A DNA stretch of 27,053 bases, from the NCBI GenBank assembly GCA_018374355.1, contig JAHAFI010000038.1:1-27053 (forward strand), read 5' to 3'. The position numbers and the translations under genes were made by a program. Source of the stretch: Clostridiales bacterium (GTDB lineage: Bacteria > Bacillota > Clostridia > Lachnospirales > Lachnospiraceae). This document shows positions 1-7,835 of this stretch, piece after piece. The notes beneath the pieces were generated by a model, which ran no database searches, had not been told where the DNA came from, and worked only from the letters and a program-made list of their open reading frames with translations. The stretch's first letter is position 1, and each line of letters opens with the position of its first letter.

Positions 1-28
1 TAAACAAGCGATTTCCACTTCCCACCTC

Positions 29-93
29 AAGAATCCTGCATGGCAGGATTCTTACCCTGTTTTCAATCAGAATTGCGAACTTGTTTCGCAATT
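29..93. repeat. Two adjacent extragenic hairpins
   Basis: Two perfect inverted repeats lie side by side near the window edge. The first has 11-bp arms (29-39 and 43-53) around a 3-nt loop. The second has 9-bp arms (71-79 and 85-93) around a 5-nt loop. Neither is followed by a convincing T-run, so they are not obvious terminators. They may be part of an extragenic palindromic repeat or the edge of an element that begins outside the window. The text just after them (94-108) loosely resembles the terminal repeat of the 144-bp element found elsewhere in the window, but the match is too weak to call a copy. Confidence 0.55.
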
Positions 94-204
94 ACCTAAC
101 TATTCTCAGTTTATCCATTTGTTATTTTCATCATTTTTTCCCGGGATGTTGGTTTTATTTTATACATTTTGTTCTTCTTCTGCATCACTAAAAATATTCA
201 GTAC

Positions 205-236
205 TTTTTTATACATTTATTCAAATGTATAAAAAA
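205..236. repeat. 32-bp perfect palindrome with 14-bp arms
   Basis: Arms at 205-218 and 223-236 are exact inverse complements around the loop ATTC. The arms start and end in six T/A bases, so transcripts of either strand would form an A/T-rich hairpin. Its right arm supplies the T-tract of the minus-strand terminator at 231-276. It could be a second terminator hairpin or a protein-binding palindrome. Confidence 0.6.
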
Positions 237-276
237 GGCGCACCCTTCCAACCACATCCGTCTGAAGATTACGCCT
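231..276 (-). terminator. Rho-independent terminator of the macrodomain gene
   Basis: Read on the minus strand, a 13-bp stem (arms 264-276 and 236-248, one mismatch and two G-U pairs) closes a loop of about 15 nt and runs into six T residues. It lies about 20 bp after the stop codon of the macrodomain gene, the right place to end that transcript. Confidence 0.7.
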
Positions 277-295
277 CTTTTATTCAACCCAGCTA

Positions 296-844
296 TTATT
301 TATTCTCTTTCTTATTTTCTTTCTTATTTTCTTCCTTATACTCTTCCAGCGCCCTCTGGTAAACCTTCAGAGTCACCGGATCATGGCACACCATAGTCAC
401 CTCTTCCACCACCTGCGTCCATCTCAGGAAATCGCAAATGGCACGTACGGCAATTCCTGCCGCCTGTTCCACCGGATATCCATATACTCCTGTACTGATC
501 GATGGAAATGCAATGGTTTTCAGATTCTTGCTTTCTGCCAGCTTCAGGCAATGCTCATAGCAGCTTTTTAACAGGACATCCTCGTAATTGTCGCCCCCAT
601 GCCAAACCGGCCCCGGCGTATGCAGGACGTATTTTGCCGGAAGGTTATAACCCTTTGTCAGCTTTGCCTTTCCTGTATCGCACCCGTTTAAAGTAATGCA
701 TTCTTCCAGAAGCTCCGGGCCTGCCGCCCGGTGAATAGCCCCGTCTACACCGCCTCCGCCAAGTAATGTCGTGTTGGCTGCATTGACGATTGCATCCACG
801 GCATATGTTGTGATGTCACCGTTTTCAATCTTAAATCTTTCCAT
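296..844 (-). CDS. Macrodomain protein (ADP-ribose-binding / O-acetyl-ADP-ribose deacetylase type)
   Basis: 182 aa, the size of a stand-alone bacterial macrodomain of the YmdB/MacroD type. Visible hallmarks are the N-terminal AIVNAANTTLLGGGGVDGAI block (about residues 18-37), where the Asn pair, Gly-rich loop and Asp line the ADP-ribose site, and a STGVYGYP loop near residue 117 that grips the diphosphate. Family members hydrolyse O-acetyl-ADP-ribose or remove ADP-ribose from proteins in the cytoplasm. Start at 844 is supported by a GGAGGGG ribosome site 4 nt upstream. The extreme C-terminus is a lysine/glutamate/asparagine run made by 12-bp tandem repeats (KKENKKENK), probably an unstructured tail that may vary between strains. 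It has its own promoter (874-902) and terminator, so it is likely a separate unit from the Dlt-like operon upstream. Confidence 0.93.
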   Translation of the reverse strand: MERFKIENGDITTYAVDAIVNAANTTLLGGGGVDGAIHRAAGPELLEECITLNGCDTGKAKLTKGYNLPAKYVLHTPGPVWHGGDNYEDVLLKSCYEHCLKLAESKNLKTIAFPSISTGVYGYPVEQAAGIAVRAICDFLRWTQVVEEVTMVCHDPVTLKVYQRALEEYKEENKKENKKENK

Positions 845-873
845 AATACCCCTCCTGCCAACGTGATGCCCCT

Positions 874-902
874 ATTATAATCGTTTCGGGGGAAAATGAC
901 AA
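874..902 (-). promoter_or_regulatory. Sigma-A promoter of the macrodomain gene
   Basis: On the minus strand TTGTCA (897-902) is followed after exactly 17 bp by a perfect TATAAT (874-879). The -35 box nearly abuts the stop codon of the preceding DltD-like gene (908-910). The macrodomain gene can therefore be transcribed independently of the long operon. Confidence 0.75.
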
Positions 903-907
903 GCTTT

Positions 908-1879
908 TTACTCTTTTACCAACTCTTCACCCAAAATCCCGCTAAACTCCACCGCTGTTTCCTCATACATATGTCCTTCATAATCCGCAAACCGCTCCAG
1001 TCCCGCAGACATTCCAATCTCTTCCCCATTCAGGAAATCATAAAAAGGAATCCCCTTCTCCTCTGTCACAGCCTGAAAATATTTCGCCGCCTCCTCATAG
1101 GAAGTCTGATATTTTTCATAAGTCTCCCGGGGAACCGGAGTCATAACGGTCACCAGCTCAATACCGTTCTCCTTACAGAATTTTGCAAGCTTGTCGAAAT
1201 ATTCCACTGCATCTTTATTCAGTTCATCAGGATTCCAAAGTACGGGAACATCCTCTGTCCCCTTGTCTCCCGGATGGGGAAAGCGCCGGATAAATCCGTC
1301 CTCCCGGTACTCCTGCACTTCCGTTTTAAACACCTCGGTGCTGTAATTTTTGTACCCGTCGCTCTGTTTCTGCCTGACGTTCTCGCCGATGCGCCCGATT
1401 TCTTTCCGGTACAGATACCATGGAAACAGGGTGGTACGGAAATCGCATTCCAGCATCTTGTCCTTAAAATACTCTGCCTTCACCAGTGACCATGGCATTT
1501 CATGATAAAATGTCACATAGTCGGCGGTTTCATTTGGTTTGGTCACCCAGTAGCCCGGGTCCACCTCGTAAATTACTCTGGAAAGCTTCCTGTAACGGCT
1601 GGCCTCCTTCACAAGATAATAGGCGTCGATGGGATATTCTCCCCCCTGACAGGCATTCAGCGTCTTGTGGTCTGTTTTCGCCTCCAGCGTTACGGGGTCC
1701 AGACCGCATTTTCCATGGGAACTTCCCACCACCAGATCCTGATAATCCCGCACCGCCATCTGATGCAGGTTGGCTCTCGTGTAGGTGTAAGGGTACAGCA
1801 TATAATTCAGGATTTCATTGGCACCGATCACACAGGCAGCAAACAGCAGAATCCATATCCATTTTTTAAAATTGCGCAT
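908..1879 (-). CDS. DltD-like membrane-anchored SGNH-fold protein
   Basis: 323 aa. Residues about 6-28 form one N-terminal membrane anchor; the rest should lie outside the cell. GSSH at residues 52-55 resembles the nucleophile motif of DltD/AlgJ-type SGNH proteins. D299 and H303 near the C-terminus (FADYEGHMY) fit the Asp/His part of the triad. DltD-type proteins work with an MBOAT acyltransferase to finish transfer of an acyl or aminoacyl group to a cell-surface polymer. The gene overlaps the 3' end of the MBOAT gene by 14 bp and starts 8 nt after a GGAGG inside it, so the two are translationally coupled. Sequence-level similarity to true DltD looks remote; I infer the role from motif, topology and context. 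It is the last gene of the Dlt-like run. Confidence 0.8.
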   Translation of the reverse strand: MRNFKKWIWILLFAACVIGANEILNYMLYPYTYTRANLHQMAVRDYQDLVVGSSHGKCGLDPVTLEAKTDHKTLNACQGGEYPIDAYYLVKEASRYRKLSRVIYEVDPGYWVTKPNETADYVTFYHEMPWSLVKAEYFKDKMLECDFRTTLFPWYLYRKEIGRIGENVRQKQSDGYKNYSTEVFKTEVQEYREDGFIRRFPHPGDKGTEDVPVLWNPDELNKDAVEYFDKLAKFCKENGIELVTVMTPVPRETYEKYQTSYEEAAKYFQAVTEEKGIPFYDFLNGEEIGMSAGLERFADYEGHMYEETAVEFSGILGEELVKE

Positions 1880-3374
1880 AAATAAATCCTCCTGAAGATC
1901 CGGGCTGCTGTCCCAGCATGGGAATCATAAACAGAAACGCCAGATATACCGCCAGACGAAATATAGCCGGACCTGCAGCCAGTCTGGCAAACACATCGAT
2001 GCCCCGTTCCTCCAGCAGACTGACCAGAAATAAAATCACCACTCCCACTGCGAGAATCGCCAGAGCAAGCACCGTGTAGCCGGATGTCCCTCCCAGACCG
2101 ATAGGAACCTCCAAAAGCTGGGCGGGATTCCACCGGGTCACACTGTTTTTCATCATTTGCAGGGCCTGAGGAATATTGTCCGCCCGATCAAAAAACCAAC
2201 TGATATTAACCAGCAGAAAAGTACGGAGAATCTGAAATACCTGCCAGCCGGCAGAATCTTCCCTGATCCTGCACGCCTTCTTCCACTTCCGGTAATTTGC
2301 CGCCATCAGACCGCTGAATGCGATAATTCCCCCGTTGTACAGACCGTATACGATAAATTTCCAAGCTGCCCCATGCCAGACGCCCACCACAAAAAATACG
2401 ATCAGGTTGGCAAGACAGATGGGCAGTGTGCGGCCCGTACTTCTTCCGAATTTTTTCTTTGCAAATTTTCCGAACCGGTTCATCCACCCGGACAGGGACA
2501 CGGGATAAAAAACGTAATCCTTCATCCAAGTTCCCAGAGTGATGTGCCAGCGGTGCCAGAAATCGGTGATGGATCTGGCAAAATAAGGCCGCTTGAAGTT
2601 CTCATCCATGGTGATGCCGAAAAGTCTGCCGATTCCCACCACCACATCGATTCCGCCGGAAAAATCCCCGTACAGATGAATGGAATATGCCAGAACCGCA
2701 AATACCGCCAGCCCCGGATACGTCTCATACTCGTCAAACAGCGCTGTTACAAAGGGCGCAGCCGTATCCGCCAGCACCATTTTCTTAAAAAATCCCCACA
2801 GGATTCTCTGAAAGCCTTCTTCTGCCCGCTTCCAGTCCCATCTGTGGCTCTCAAATAACTGCCCCGCCAGACGGGAATATCTGCCGATAGGCCCCTGAAG
2901 AATCTGGGGGAAAAATGACACGAACAGGGCAAAACGAAATACATTCTGCTCCGGAGCACATTTTTTCCAGTATACGTCCAGCAGATAGCCCATGGACTGA
3001 AAGGTGTAGAAGGAGATTCCAATGGGAAGGACAAAATCCACAAAGGACAGATTTCCTTCAAAAATCCTATTCAGGTTGATGATCAGAAAGTTGGTATACT
3101 TCAATACCGCCAGCACACCAAAGTTCAGCACCAGCGTCAGCACCATGGCGTGCTTTCTTTTTTTCTTATCCTCTGTTTTTCCCAGATACTTTCCCGCCGC
3201 CCATGTGGTAAGGGTGGAAAACAGCAGAAAAATGAGAAGCCCCGGCCCGTGAGAAGCATAGTACAGATAGCTGAAGCCCAAAAGCCACTGCCACTGAAAG
3301 CGGCGGGGAATCAGATAATACCCCGCCACCGCCAGAATTACAAATAATAAAAATTCCAATGAAATCAAAGCCAT
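1866..3374 (-). CDS. MBOAT family membrane acyltransferase (DltB/AlgI type)
   Basis: 502 aa, polytopic, about ten to twelve hydrophobic segments, a normal length for the DltB/AlgI family. Diagnostic motifs are DFWHRWHITLGTWMKDYVFYP (D271-P291) and GVWHGAAW, where H334 is the invariant MBOAT histidine. The PIGISFYTFQSMGYLLD block near residue 117 is also typical. These proteins take an acyl or aminoacyl group from a cytoplasmic carrier (here presumably the adjacent acyl carrier protein) and pass it through the membrane to an outside acceptor. The start is 3 bp after the carrier-protein stop codon, with GGAG in the carrier gene as ribosome site. The gene alone cannot separate D-alanylation of teichoic acid from O-acetylation of glycans. 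The neighbouring adenylating enzyme and carrier favour an aminoacyl substrate. Confidence 0.92.
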   Translation of the reverse strand: MALISLEFLLFVILAVAGYYLIPRRFQWQWLLGFSYLYYASHGPGLLIFLLFSTLTTWAAGKYLGKTEDKKKRKHAMVLTLVLNFGVLAVLKYTNFLIINLNRIFEGNLSFVDFVLPIGISFYTFQSMGYLLDVYWKKCAPEQNVFRFALFVSFFPQILQGPIGRYSRLAGQLFESHRWDWKRAEEGFQRILWGFFKKMVLADTAAPFVTALFDEYETYPGLAVFAVLAYSIHLYGDFSGGIDVVVGIGRLFGITMDENFKRPYFARSITDFWHRWHITLGTWMKDYVFYPVSLSGWMNRFGKFAKKKFGRSTGRTLPICLANLIVFFVVGVWHGAAWKFIVYGLYNGGIIAFSGLMAANYRKWKKACRIREDSAGWQVFQILRTFLLVNISWFFDRADNIPQALQMMKNSVTRWNPAQLLEVPIGLGGTSGYTVLALAILAVGVVILFLVSLLEERGIDVFARLAAGPAIFRLAVYLAFLFMIPMLGQQPGSSGGFIYAQF

Positions 3375-3377
3375 AGA

Positions 3378-3608
3378 TTAGTTCTCCGCCTGAAGCTTCT
3401 GCACCATCTCCCACAGCGCCTGAGCTGAATTAAAGTTTTCCGGAATGATCTCTGCCGGAGTAACCTTGATATCAAAGGCATCCTCCAGTTCTCCTACGAT
3501 GGATAAAATAGCAAAGGAATCCAAAATCCCATCATCGATCAGGGTAGTGCAGGTCTCATAATCTGCATCCGGCTGAATATCCTCTAAAATTTCCAATAAT
3601 TCTTCCAT
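3378..3608 (-). CDS. Acyl carrier protein (DltC-like)
   Basis: 76 aa, acidic, all-helical in appearance, the size of DltC and other free-standing carriers. The attachment serine for 4'-phosphopantetheine is S31 in DGILDSFAIL (family motif D-S-[LFM]). I chose the ATG at 3608 over one two codons upstream (3614) because AGGAGG lies 8 nt before 3608 but only 2 nt before 3614. It follows the decarboxylase-like gene by 33 bp and precedes the MBOAT gene by 3 bp. In a Dlt-like scheme the adenylating enzyme loads an amino acid on S31 and the MBOAT protein unloads it. A carrier sitting directly after a decarboxylase also recalls systems where the amino acid is modified while bound to the carrier. Confidence 0.9.
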   Translation of the reverse strand: MEELLEILEDIQPDADYETCTTLIDDGILDSFAILSIVGELEDAFDIKVTPAEIIPENFNSAQALWEMVQKLQAEN

Positions 3609-3641
3609 GTTCATTTCCTCCTTAATTTTCCTATATCCGAC

Positions 3642-4862
3642 TTACTGTATATGACTTTCTGAACACTTTTCACTGTTCCACTGACTGCTGTGTACCCGGT
3701 CTCTCACCAGACGAAGCCCTTCTCCTTCAGACCAGAACAATACCAATGGAAGATCACGGCTCAAAAACAAGTAGATCCCTTCCGTCACAGAATAGGCTCC
3801 CGTTTTCTCAAAAACAAGAAAATCTCCCAGAAGTTTTCCCCCGAGAGGCAGGTTCTTCACTAGTACATCGCTGACGGTACAGAGCGAGCCGCAGATGGTG
3901 ACCGGAAAATCGTCCTCTCCCCGCTCCCGGATTTCCATGGTTTCCCCGTCCATCTGCTGATAATATGGGATTTTCATTGCCATCGTCTGACCGAAATAGT
4001 TCAGATGGTTGATTCCCCCATCTACGATCCCGTACTGCTGCTCCCCGTTCTTCTTCACATCCACGATACGGGTAACATAGGTTCCACACTCCGCAGCCAG
4101 ATATCTCCCGATCTCCAGAGTGATCCCTCCGGCAAATTTCATCGCCTCCAGCCGGGCTTTGAATGCCTTCATGGTTTCTGAAAGTTCTTCTTTCTCTTCC
4201 TTCTGAAAATACGGCACAAAAAAACCGGGGCCGTACTCCAGCTCCTCAGCCTCAAAGCCGTACTGTTCCTTCAAATCCAAAAGCAGTGCATCCAGCCTCT
4301 CAAGCTCCTGATCCACAGCCTTCTTTTGTTTTTTCTGGGTTCCCGAATAATACTGGATGCCCAGAATATGCAGGTGCGAAGCCTGTTCTCTGTTCCTTAC
4401 CAGCTCCCGGATCTGTTCCTCATCCATGCCGAACTGATTACCGCTGGTCAGACGAAGAAGCACTGAAATTCTCTGCCCCAGCTTTCCCGCTTCCCGTTCC
4501 AGAAGCTCAAACTGGCTTTGGGACTCCACGGTATAAATGCCCCTTCCGCCGTAGGTTTCCAGAACCCGGCGGATTTCCTTTTCTTCTTTATAAACTCCTG
4601 ACAGTACAATCTGTTCCATGGAAATCCCATTCTTTTCGCAGATTGCAAATTCTCCCGGAGAACACACTTCCAGCCGTTCTACACACCGGGAAGCCGCTCC
4701 CACCAGAAACGGATTGGCCTTGATTGCATAGCATAAGTTTACCTGCTCACCCAAAACCTCCCGTATCTGACGGATCCGTTCTGCAAACCCATCCAGATCA
4801 AACAGATAAAAAGGCGTTTCGTACTGTCCAGCACATTGCTGCAGGATCTCTTTTTTTAACAT
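3642..4862 (-). CDS. Fold-type III PLP-dependent decarboxylase (diaminopimelate/ornithine decarboxylase-like)
   Basis: 406 aa. The N-terminal TIM-barrel carries the PLP lysine K48 in CYAIKAN, and the C-terminal barrel carries C328 in GSLCTVSDVL, the acid-base cysteine region of DAP/ornithine decarboxylases (family motif GPxCxSxD). EIGRYLAAECG (250-260) and the tyrosine Y357 in TGAYS also fit. The usual Gly-rich phosphate loop appears as EYGPGFFVPYF (209-219). The usual HxGSQ is replaced by GIQYYSGTQ. These features favour a decarboxylase over an alanine racemase, although automatic annotation might say either. Its place between an amino-acid-adenylating enzyme and an acyl carrier suggests that the substrate is the amino acid being activated, free or carrier-bound. 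The known precedent is BtrK of butirosin biosynthesis, which decarboxylates glutamyl bound to its carrier. Substrate unknown. Confidence 0.85.
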   Translation of the reverse strand: MLKKEILQQCAGQYETPFYLFDLDGFAERIRQIREVLGEQVNLCYAIKANPFLVGAASRCVERLEVCSPGEFAICEKNGISMEQIVLSGVYKEEKEIRRVLETYGGRGIYTVESQSQFELLEREAGKLGQRISVLLRLTSGNQFGMDEEQIRELVRNREQASHLHILGIQYYSGTQKKQKKAVDQELERLDALLLDLKEQYGFEAEELEYGPGFFVPYFQKEEKEELSETMKAFKARLEAMKFAGGITLEIGRYLAAECGTYVTRIVDVKKNGEQQYGIVDGGINHLNYFGQTMAMKIPYYQQMDGETMEIRERGEDDFPVTICGSLCTVSDVLVKNLPLGGKLLGDFLVFEKTGAYSVTEGIYLFLSRDLPLVLFWSEGEGLRLVRDRVHSSQWNSEKCSESHIQ

Positions 4863-4886
4863 CTTTCCCTGTCCTTTTCTATATTC

Positions 4887-4912
4887 TTAACGATTCAGGA
4901 CTCTGTCCTTCA
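4887..4912 (+). repeat. Solo end of the 144-bp repeat element
   Basis: 23 of 26 bases match the left end of the full element at 17221 (from GTAACTATTCAGGA onward). Only this end is present. It fills most of the 47-bp gap between the adenylating enzyme and the decarboxylase-like gene and supplies the stop codon region of the former (4910-4912). Either an old, decayed insertion or a short repeat type of its own. Confidence 0.55.
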
Positions 4913-6421
4913 ATGATTTTCTGCCAGCTTCTTTCTGTCAATCTTTCCGTTTTTGTTTAACGGCATCTGCTCCACCGGGCAGAAACGGTTTGGCAGCATA
5001 TACATGGGAAGACGGTCGGCCATTTTCTTTTTCAGCTCCCGTTTCCCGATGGTGCCTTCATAAAATGCCACAATTTTCTTATTTTCCTGATCAAAAATAC
5101 AGCAGGCACGGGTAATCTCCTCCACCTGTTCCATGGCCGTCTCAATCTCTCCCAGTTCGATCCTGTGCCCCATATGCTTGATCTGGAAGTCTTTTCTGGT
5201 GGAAAAGCAGAGAAGTCCCTCCTCATTATAATAGCCCAGATCCCCTGTCCGGTACATCCGCTCCGGATAACAGCGGTTCAATGGATTTTGGACGAATGCT
5301 TTCTCTGTCTGTTCCGGATTCCGGTAATATCCCAGAGCCAGAGCGGTTCCCGTCACACAGATTTCTCCCTCTGTCCCCGGTGCGGTGATTTCCCGGTTTT
5401 CCTCGTCCAGAAGAAATACCCGTTCATTTGGAAATGCCTGCCCGATGGGAAGAGTTTCTCCCGGCTCAAATTCCCGGTCAACCACATAGTATGTACAGTT
5501 GCAGGTAATCTCCGTAGGACCGTAAAGGTTTACATAAACTGCATCCGGCAGATATTTTCTCCAGATATTCAGATGTTTCACCGGCATGGCTTCCCCGGAA
5601 AAGAGAATCTTATTGATTTTCTCCGGTACCCGGTACTCAAATCCATGCAGAGTGGTTATGATGCACAGCGCCGAAACAGCCCAGACCAACGTAGTCACCT
5701 GCCGTTCACACAGAAAATCCAGAAGCTGGGTAGGGAAGGAAAACATCCGTTTCGGGATAATCTCCACCCGCGCCCCCGTTTTCAGCCCGGAATAAATATC
5801 CTTCACGGATACGTCGAAGTCCCAAGGAGCCTGATTTCCGATCACATCCTCCTGTGTAATATGGAAAGTCTCCGTGAAGTGCTCGATAAAATCGATCACT
5901 GACCGATGGCAGACCACCACCCCTTTGGGAATCCCGGTAGAACCGGAGGTGAAAATCCCATACAGCGGGTCCGTATCCTTCGCCCGTTTCCGCACGGCCT
6001 CCAGAAGCCCGTCCTGTATCTCGCCCTCCAAAAGTTCTTCAATCCACAGAACCTCCCCCTGAAATTTCAGGGCTTCCAGTTCCTTCGTATACTGTCCGGA
6101 AGAAATAAGAATTTCTGCTCCCAAAGTCTCCAGAATCTGTTCCAGACGGGCCTTCGGCTGCTTGCTGTCCAGCAGGACATAAAAGCCTCCCGCCTGTACC
6201 ACACCCATAAAGGCTGCTATAGTATCCGTTCCTTTTTCCATCAGAACAGGGACGGGATCTCCCTGCCGGATTTTTCCGGCAAGAACCGACCCTGCCCTCC
6301 GGGATTTTTCTTCCAGCTCCTCAAAGGTACAGCTTTTATCCTCGTCTGCAAAAGCTGCCCGGTGGGGCGTTCGCTTTGCAGAGGATTCCAGATATTCTAA
6401 TATATTTGTGATTATTTGCAT
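4910..6421 (-). CDS. DltA-like amino acid adenylation enzyme
   Basis: 503 aa, a stand-alone ANL-superfamily adenylating enzyme close to DltA length. Core motifs in order: FTSGSTGIPKG (A3, about 157-167), PWDFDVSVKD (A4; D203 is the Asp that normally binds the substrate alpha-amino group), YGPTEITCN (A5, 300-308), YRTGDLGYY (A7), GHRIELGEIE (A8) and NKNGKID with K493 (A10). It should activate an amino acid with ATP and load it on the carrier protein encoded two genes downstream. D-alanine is the default guess from DltA, but the substrate pocket cannot be read reliably by eye and the companion decarboxylase argues for caution. No dltX-type small ORF precedes it. The start codon lies inside the 3' end of yqeY (10-bp overlap) with AGGGG 4 nt upstream, so expression is probably coupled to yqeY. 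Confidence 0.9.
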   Translation of the reverse strand: MQIITNILEYLESSAKRTPHRAAFADEDKSCTFEELEEKSRRAGSVLAGKIRQGDPVPVLMEKGTDTIAAFMGVVQAGGFYVLLDSKQPKARLEQILETLGAEILISSGQYTKELEALKFQGEVLWIEELLEGEIQDGLLEAVRKRAKDTDPLYGIFTSGSTGIPKGVVVCHRSVIDFIEHFTETFHITQEDVIGNQAPWDFDVSVKDIYSGLKTGARVEIIPKRMFSFPTQLLDFLCERQVTTLVWAVSALCIITTLHGFEYRVPEKINKILFSGEAMPVKHLNIWRKYLPDAVYVNLYGPTEITCNCTYYVVDREFEPGETLPIGQAFPNERVFLLDEENREITAPGTEGEICVTGTALALGYYRNPEQTEKAFVQNPLNRCYPERMYRTGDLGYYNEEGLLCFSTRKDFQIKHMGHRIELGEIETAMEQVEEITRACCIFDQENKKIVAFYEGTIGKRELKKKMADRLPMYMLPNRFCPVEQMPLNKNGKIDRKKLAENH

Positions 6422-6849
6422 AATTCCCCTACTACCTGATTGATGACTTTTCCTTCTGCCTTTCCTTTCAGCTCACCCATCACAGCTTTCATAATCTGGC
6501 CTTTATTTCCCGTTGCCAGAACCTCGGAAAATTTTTCCTGCAAAAGAGCTTTTACCTCCTCTGCAGACATCATCTGCGGCGCATACTCATTGATAATATC
6601 GTAACGAGCCTGATATTCAGCGCGAAGCTCTGCTCTCTCAGCCGGGCAGGTATCAATCTGCTCTTTCACGCTTTTCAGTTCTTTTAAAATCACCCGGTTA
6701 ACCAGTTCCTCTTTGATATCTTCTCTGCATCCCTCATCGATGGCAGTTTTCTTAACTGCGGAAATCACGGATGAGATCGCGTCCTTTCTTGTTTTATCTT
6801 TTGCCTTCATGGCTGCTACCATATCTTTTTGTAATACTGAAAATTCCAT
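6412..6849 (-). CDS. yqeY: GatB/YqeY domain protein
   Basis: 145 aa, matching the small YqeY family (a free-standing version of the tRNA-binding helical domain of GatB). Typical features are the N-terminal LQKDMVAAMKAKDK helix and the C-terminal GKIMKAVM-like block (here NKGQIMKAVMGELKGKAEG). A role in aminoacyl-tRNA handling is suspected in the family but not proven. An upstream in-frame extension of 22 codons exists, but the ATG at 6849 is preceded by GGAGG at the right distance, and the extension would overlap cysK. It sits between cysK and the adenylating enzyme, overlapping the latter by 10 bp, which is an odd partner for a Dlt-like system. Confidence 0.9.
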   Translation of the reverse strand: MEFSVLQKDMVAAMKAKDKTRKDAISSVISAVKKTAIDEGCREDIKEELVNRVILKELKSVKEQIDTCPAERAELRAEYQARYDIINEYAPQMMSAEEVKALLQEKFSEVLATGNKGQIMKAVMGELKGKAEGKVINQVVGELCK

Positions 6850-6880
6850 TTTGTTTTCCTCCTTATCAAGACAGTGATTC

Positions 6881-7810
6881 TTATAAAAACAGGGCGGTGG
6901 AATAGTAACGGTCACCGCTGTCCGGCAAAATCACTACGATATTTTTTCCTTTATTTTCCGGTCTTTTTGCCAGATCGGCTGCAGCGCACATGGCGGCGCC
7001 GGAAGAAATGCCCACCAGAATCCCTTCGGTTCTTGTGATCGCTTTGGCCCAATTGATAGCCTCCGTATCTCCTACGGTATACACTTCGTTATAGATTTCC
7101 CGATTCAGGATTGAAGGGATAAAGTTTGCACCGATTCCCTGAATCCCATGGCTTCCGCTTCGTCCTCTTGAAAGCAGTGGGGAAGCGTCCGGCTCTACGG
7201 CCACAATCTGAATCTCCGGATTCTGCTCTTTCAGGTATTCCCCGGTTCCCGTGAGAGTGCCTCCGGTTCCTACACCTGCTACCAGAATATCCACTTTTCC
7301 TTCGGTATCCCTCCAGATTTCAGGTCCTGTGGTCTCTCTGTGTATCTGGGCATTTGCCGGATTGTCAAACTGGCCTGCGATCATGCTGTCGGGAATCTCC
7401 TTTTGCAGCTCTTCCGCTTTTTCTATAGCGCCCTTCATTCCCATAGAACCCTCTGTCAGCACGATTTTTGCACCAAAAGCTTTCAGGATGTTTCTCCGCT
7501 CCTGAGACATGGTTTCCGGCATGGTGAGGATCACCTGATAACCCCGGGAAATTCCCACGGCAGCAAGGCCGATTCCGGTATTTCCTGATGTGGGCTCAAT
7601 GATTGTTGCCCCCGGCTTCAGGATTCCCCGTTTTTCTCCATCTAAAATCATGGCAAGAGCCGCTCTGTCTTTCACACTTCCCGATGGATTCAAGTATTCC
7701 AATTTTCCCAGAATCCTTGCTTCCAACTGATACCGCTCTTCCAGCTTTCCCAGATGAACCAGAGGTGTATTCCCGATCAGTTCATCAGTTCCCTCGTAAA
7801 TTTTGCCCAT
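6881..7810 (-). CDS. cysK: Cysteine synthase (O-acetylserine sulfhydrylase)
   Basis: 309 aa, normal CysK length. PLP lysine is K47 in SGSVKDRA; the substrate loop TSGNTG is at about 74-79; the PLP-phosphate loop is GTGGTLTGTG. The EGILVGISSGAA block near residue 260 is also characteristic. It makes L-cysteine from O-acetylserine and sulfide in the cytoplasm. GAGG lies just upstream of the ATG at 7810. It is 25 bp downstream of the MalY/PatB-type gene and 31 bp upstream of yqeY, so these are probably co-transcribed. CysM or a cystathionine beta-synthase-like enzyme cannot be wholly excluded, but length and loops fit CysK best. Confidence 0.93.
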   Translation of the reverse strand: MGKIYEGTDELIGNTPLVHLGKLEERYQLEARILGKLEYLNPSGSVKDRAALAMILDGEKRGILKPGATIIEPTSGNTGIGLAAVGISRGYQVILTMPETMSQERRNILKAFGAKIVLTEGSMGMKGAIEKAEELQKEIPDSMIAGQFDNPANAQIHRETTGPEIWRDTEGKVDILVAGVGTGGTLTGTGEYLKEQNPEIQIVAVEPDASPLLSRGRSGSHGIQGIGANFIPSILNREIYNEVYTVGDTEAINWAKAITRTEGILVGISSGAAMCAAADLAKRPENKGKNIVVILPDSGDRYYSTALFL

Positions 7811-7835
7811 ATTAAACCTCTTCTTTCTTTAACTA

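Noticed and set aside
1..108. Further copy of the 144-bp repeat at the window start
   Set aside because: Only a loose match (TAACTATTC) and different hairpins; not enough to call a copy.
5165..5902. 245-aa plus-strand frame inside the adenylating enzyme gene
   Set aside because: It lies antisense to a gene with all ANL motifs and shows no ribosome site or protein family; a shadow frame.
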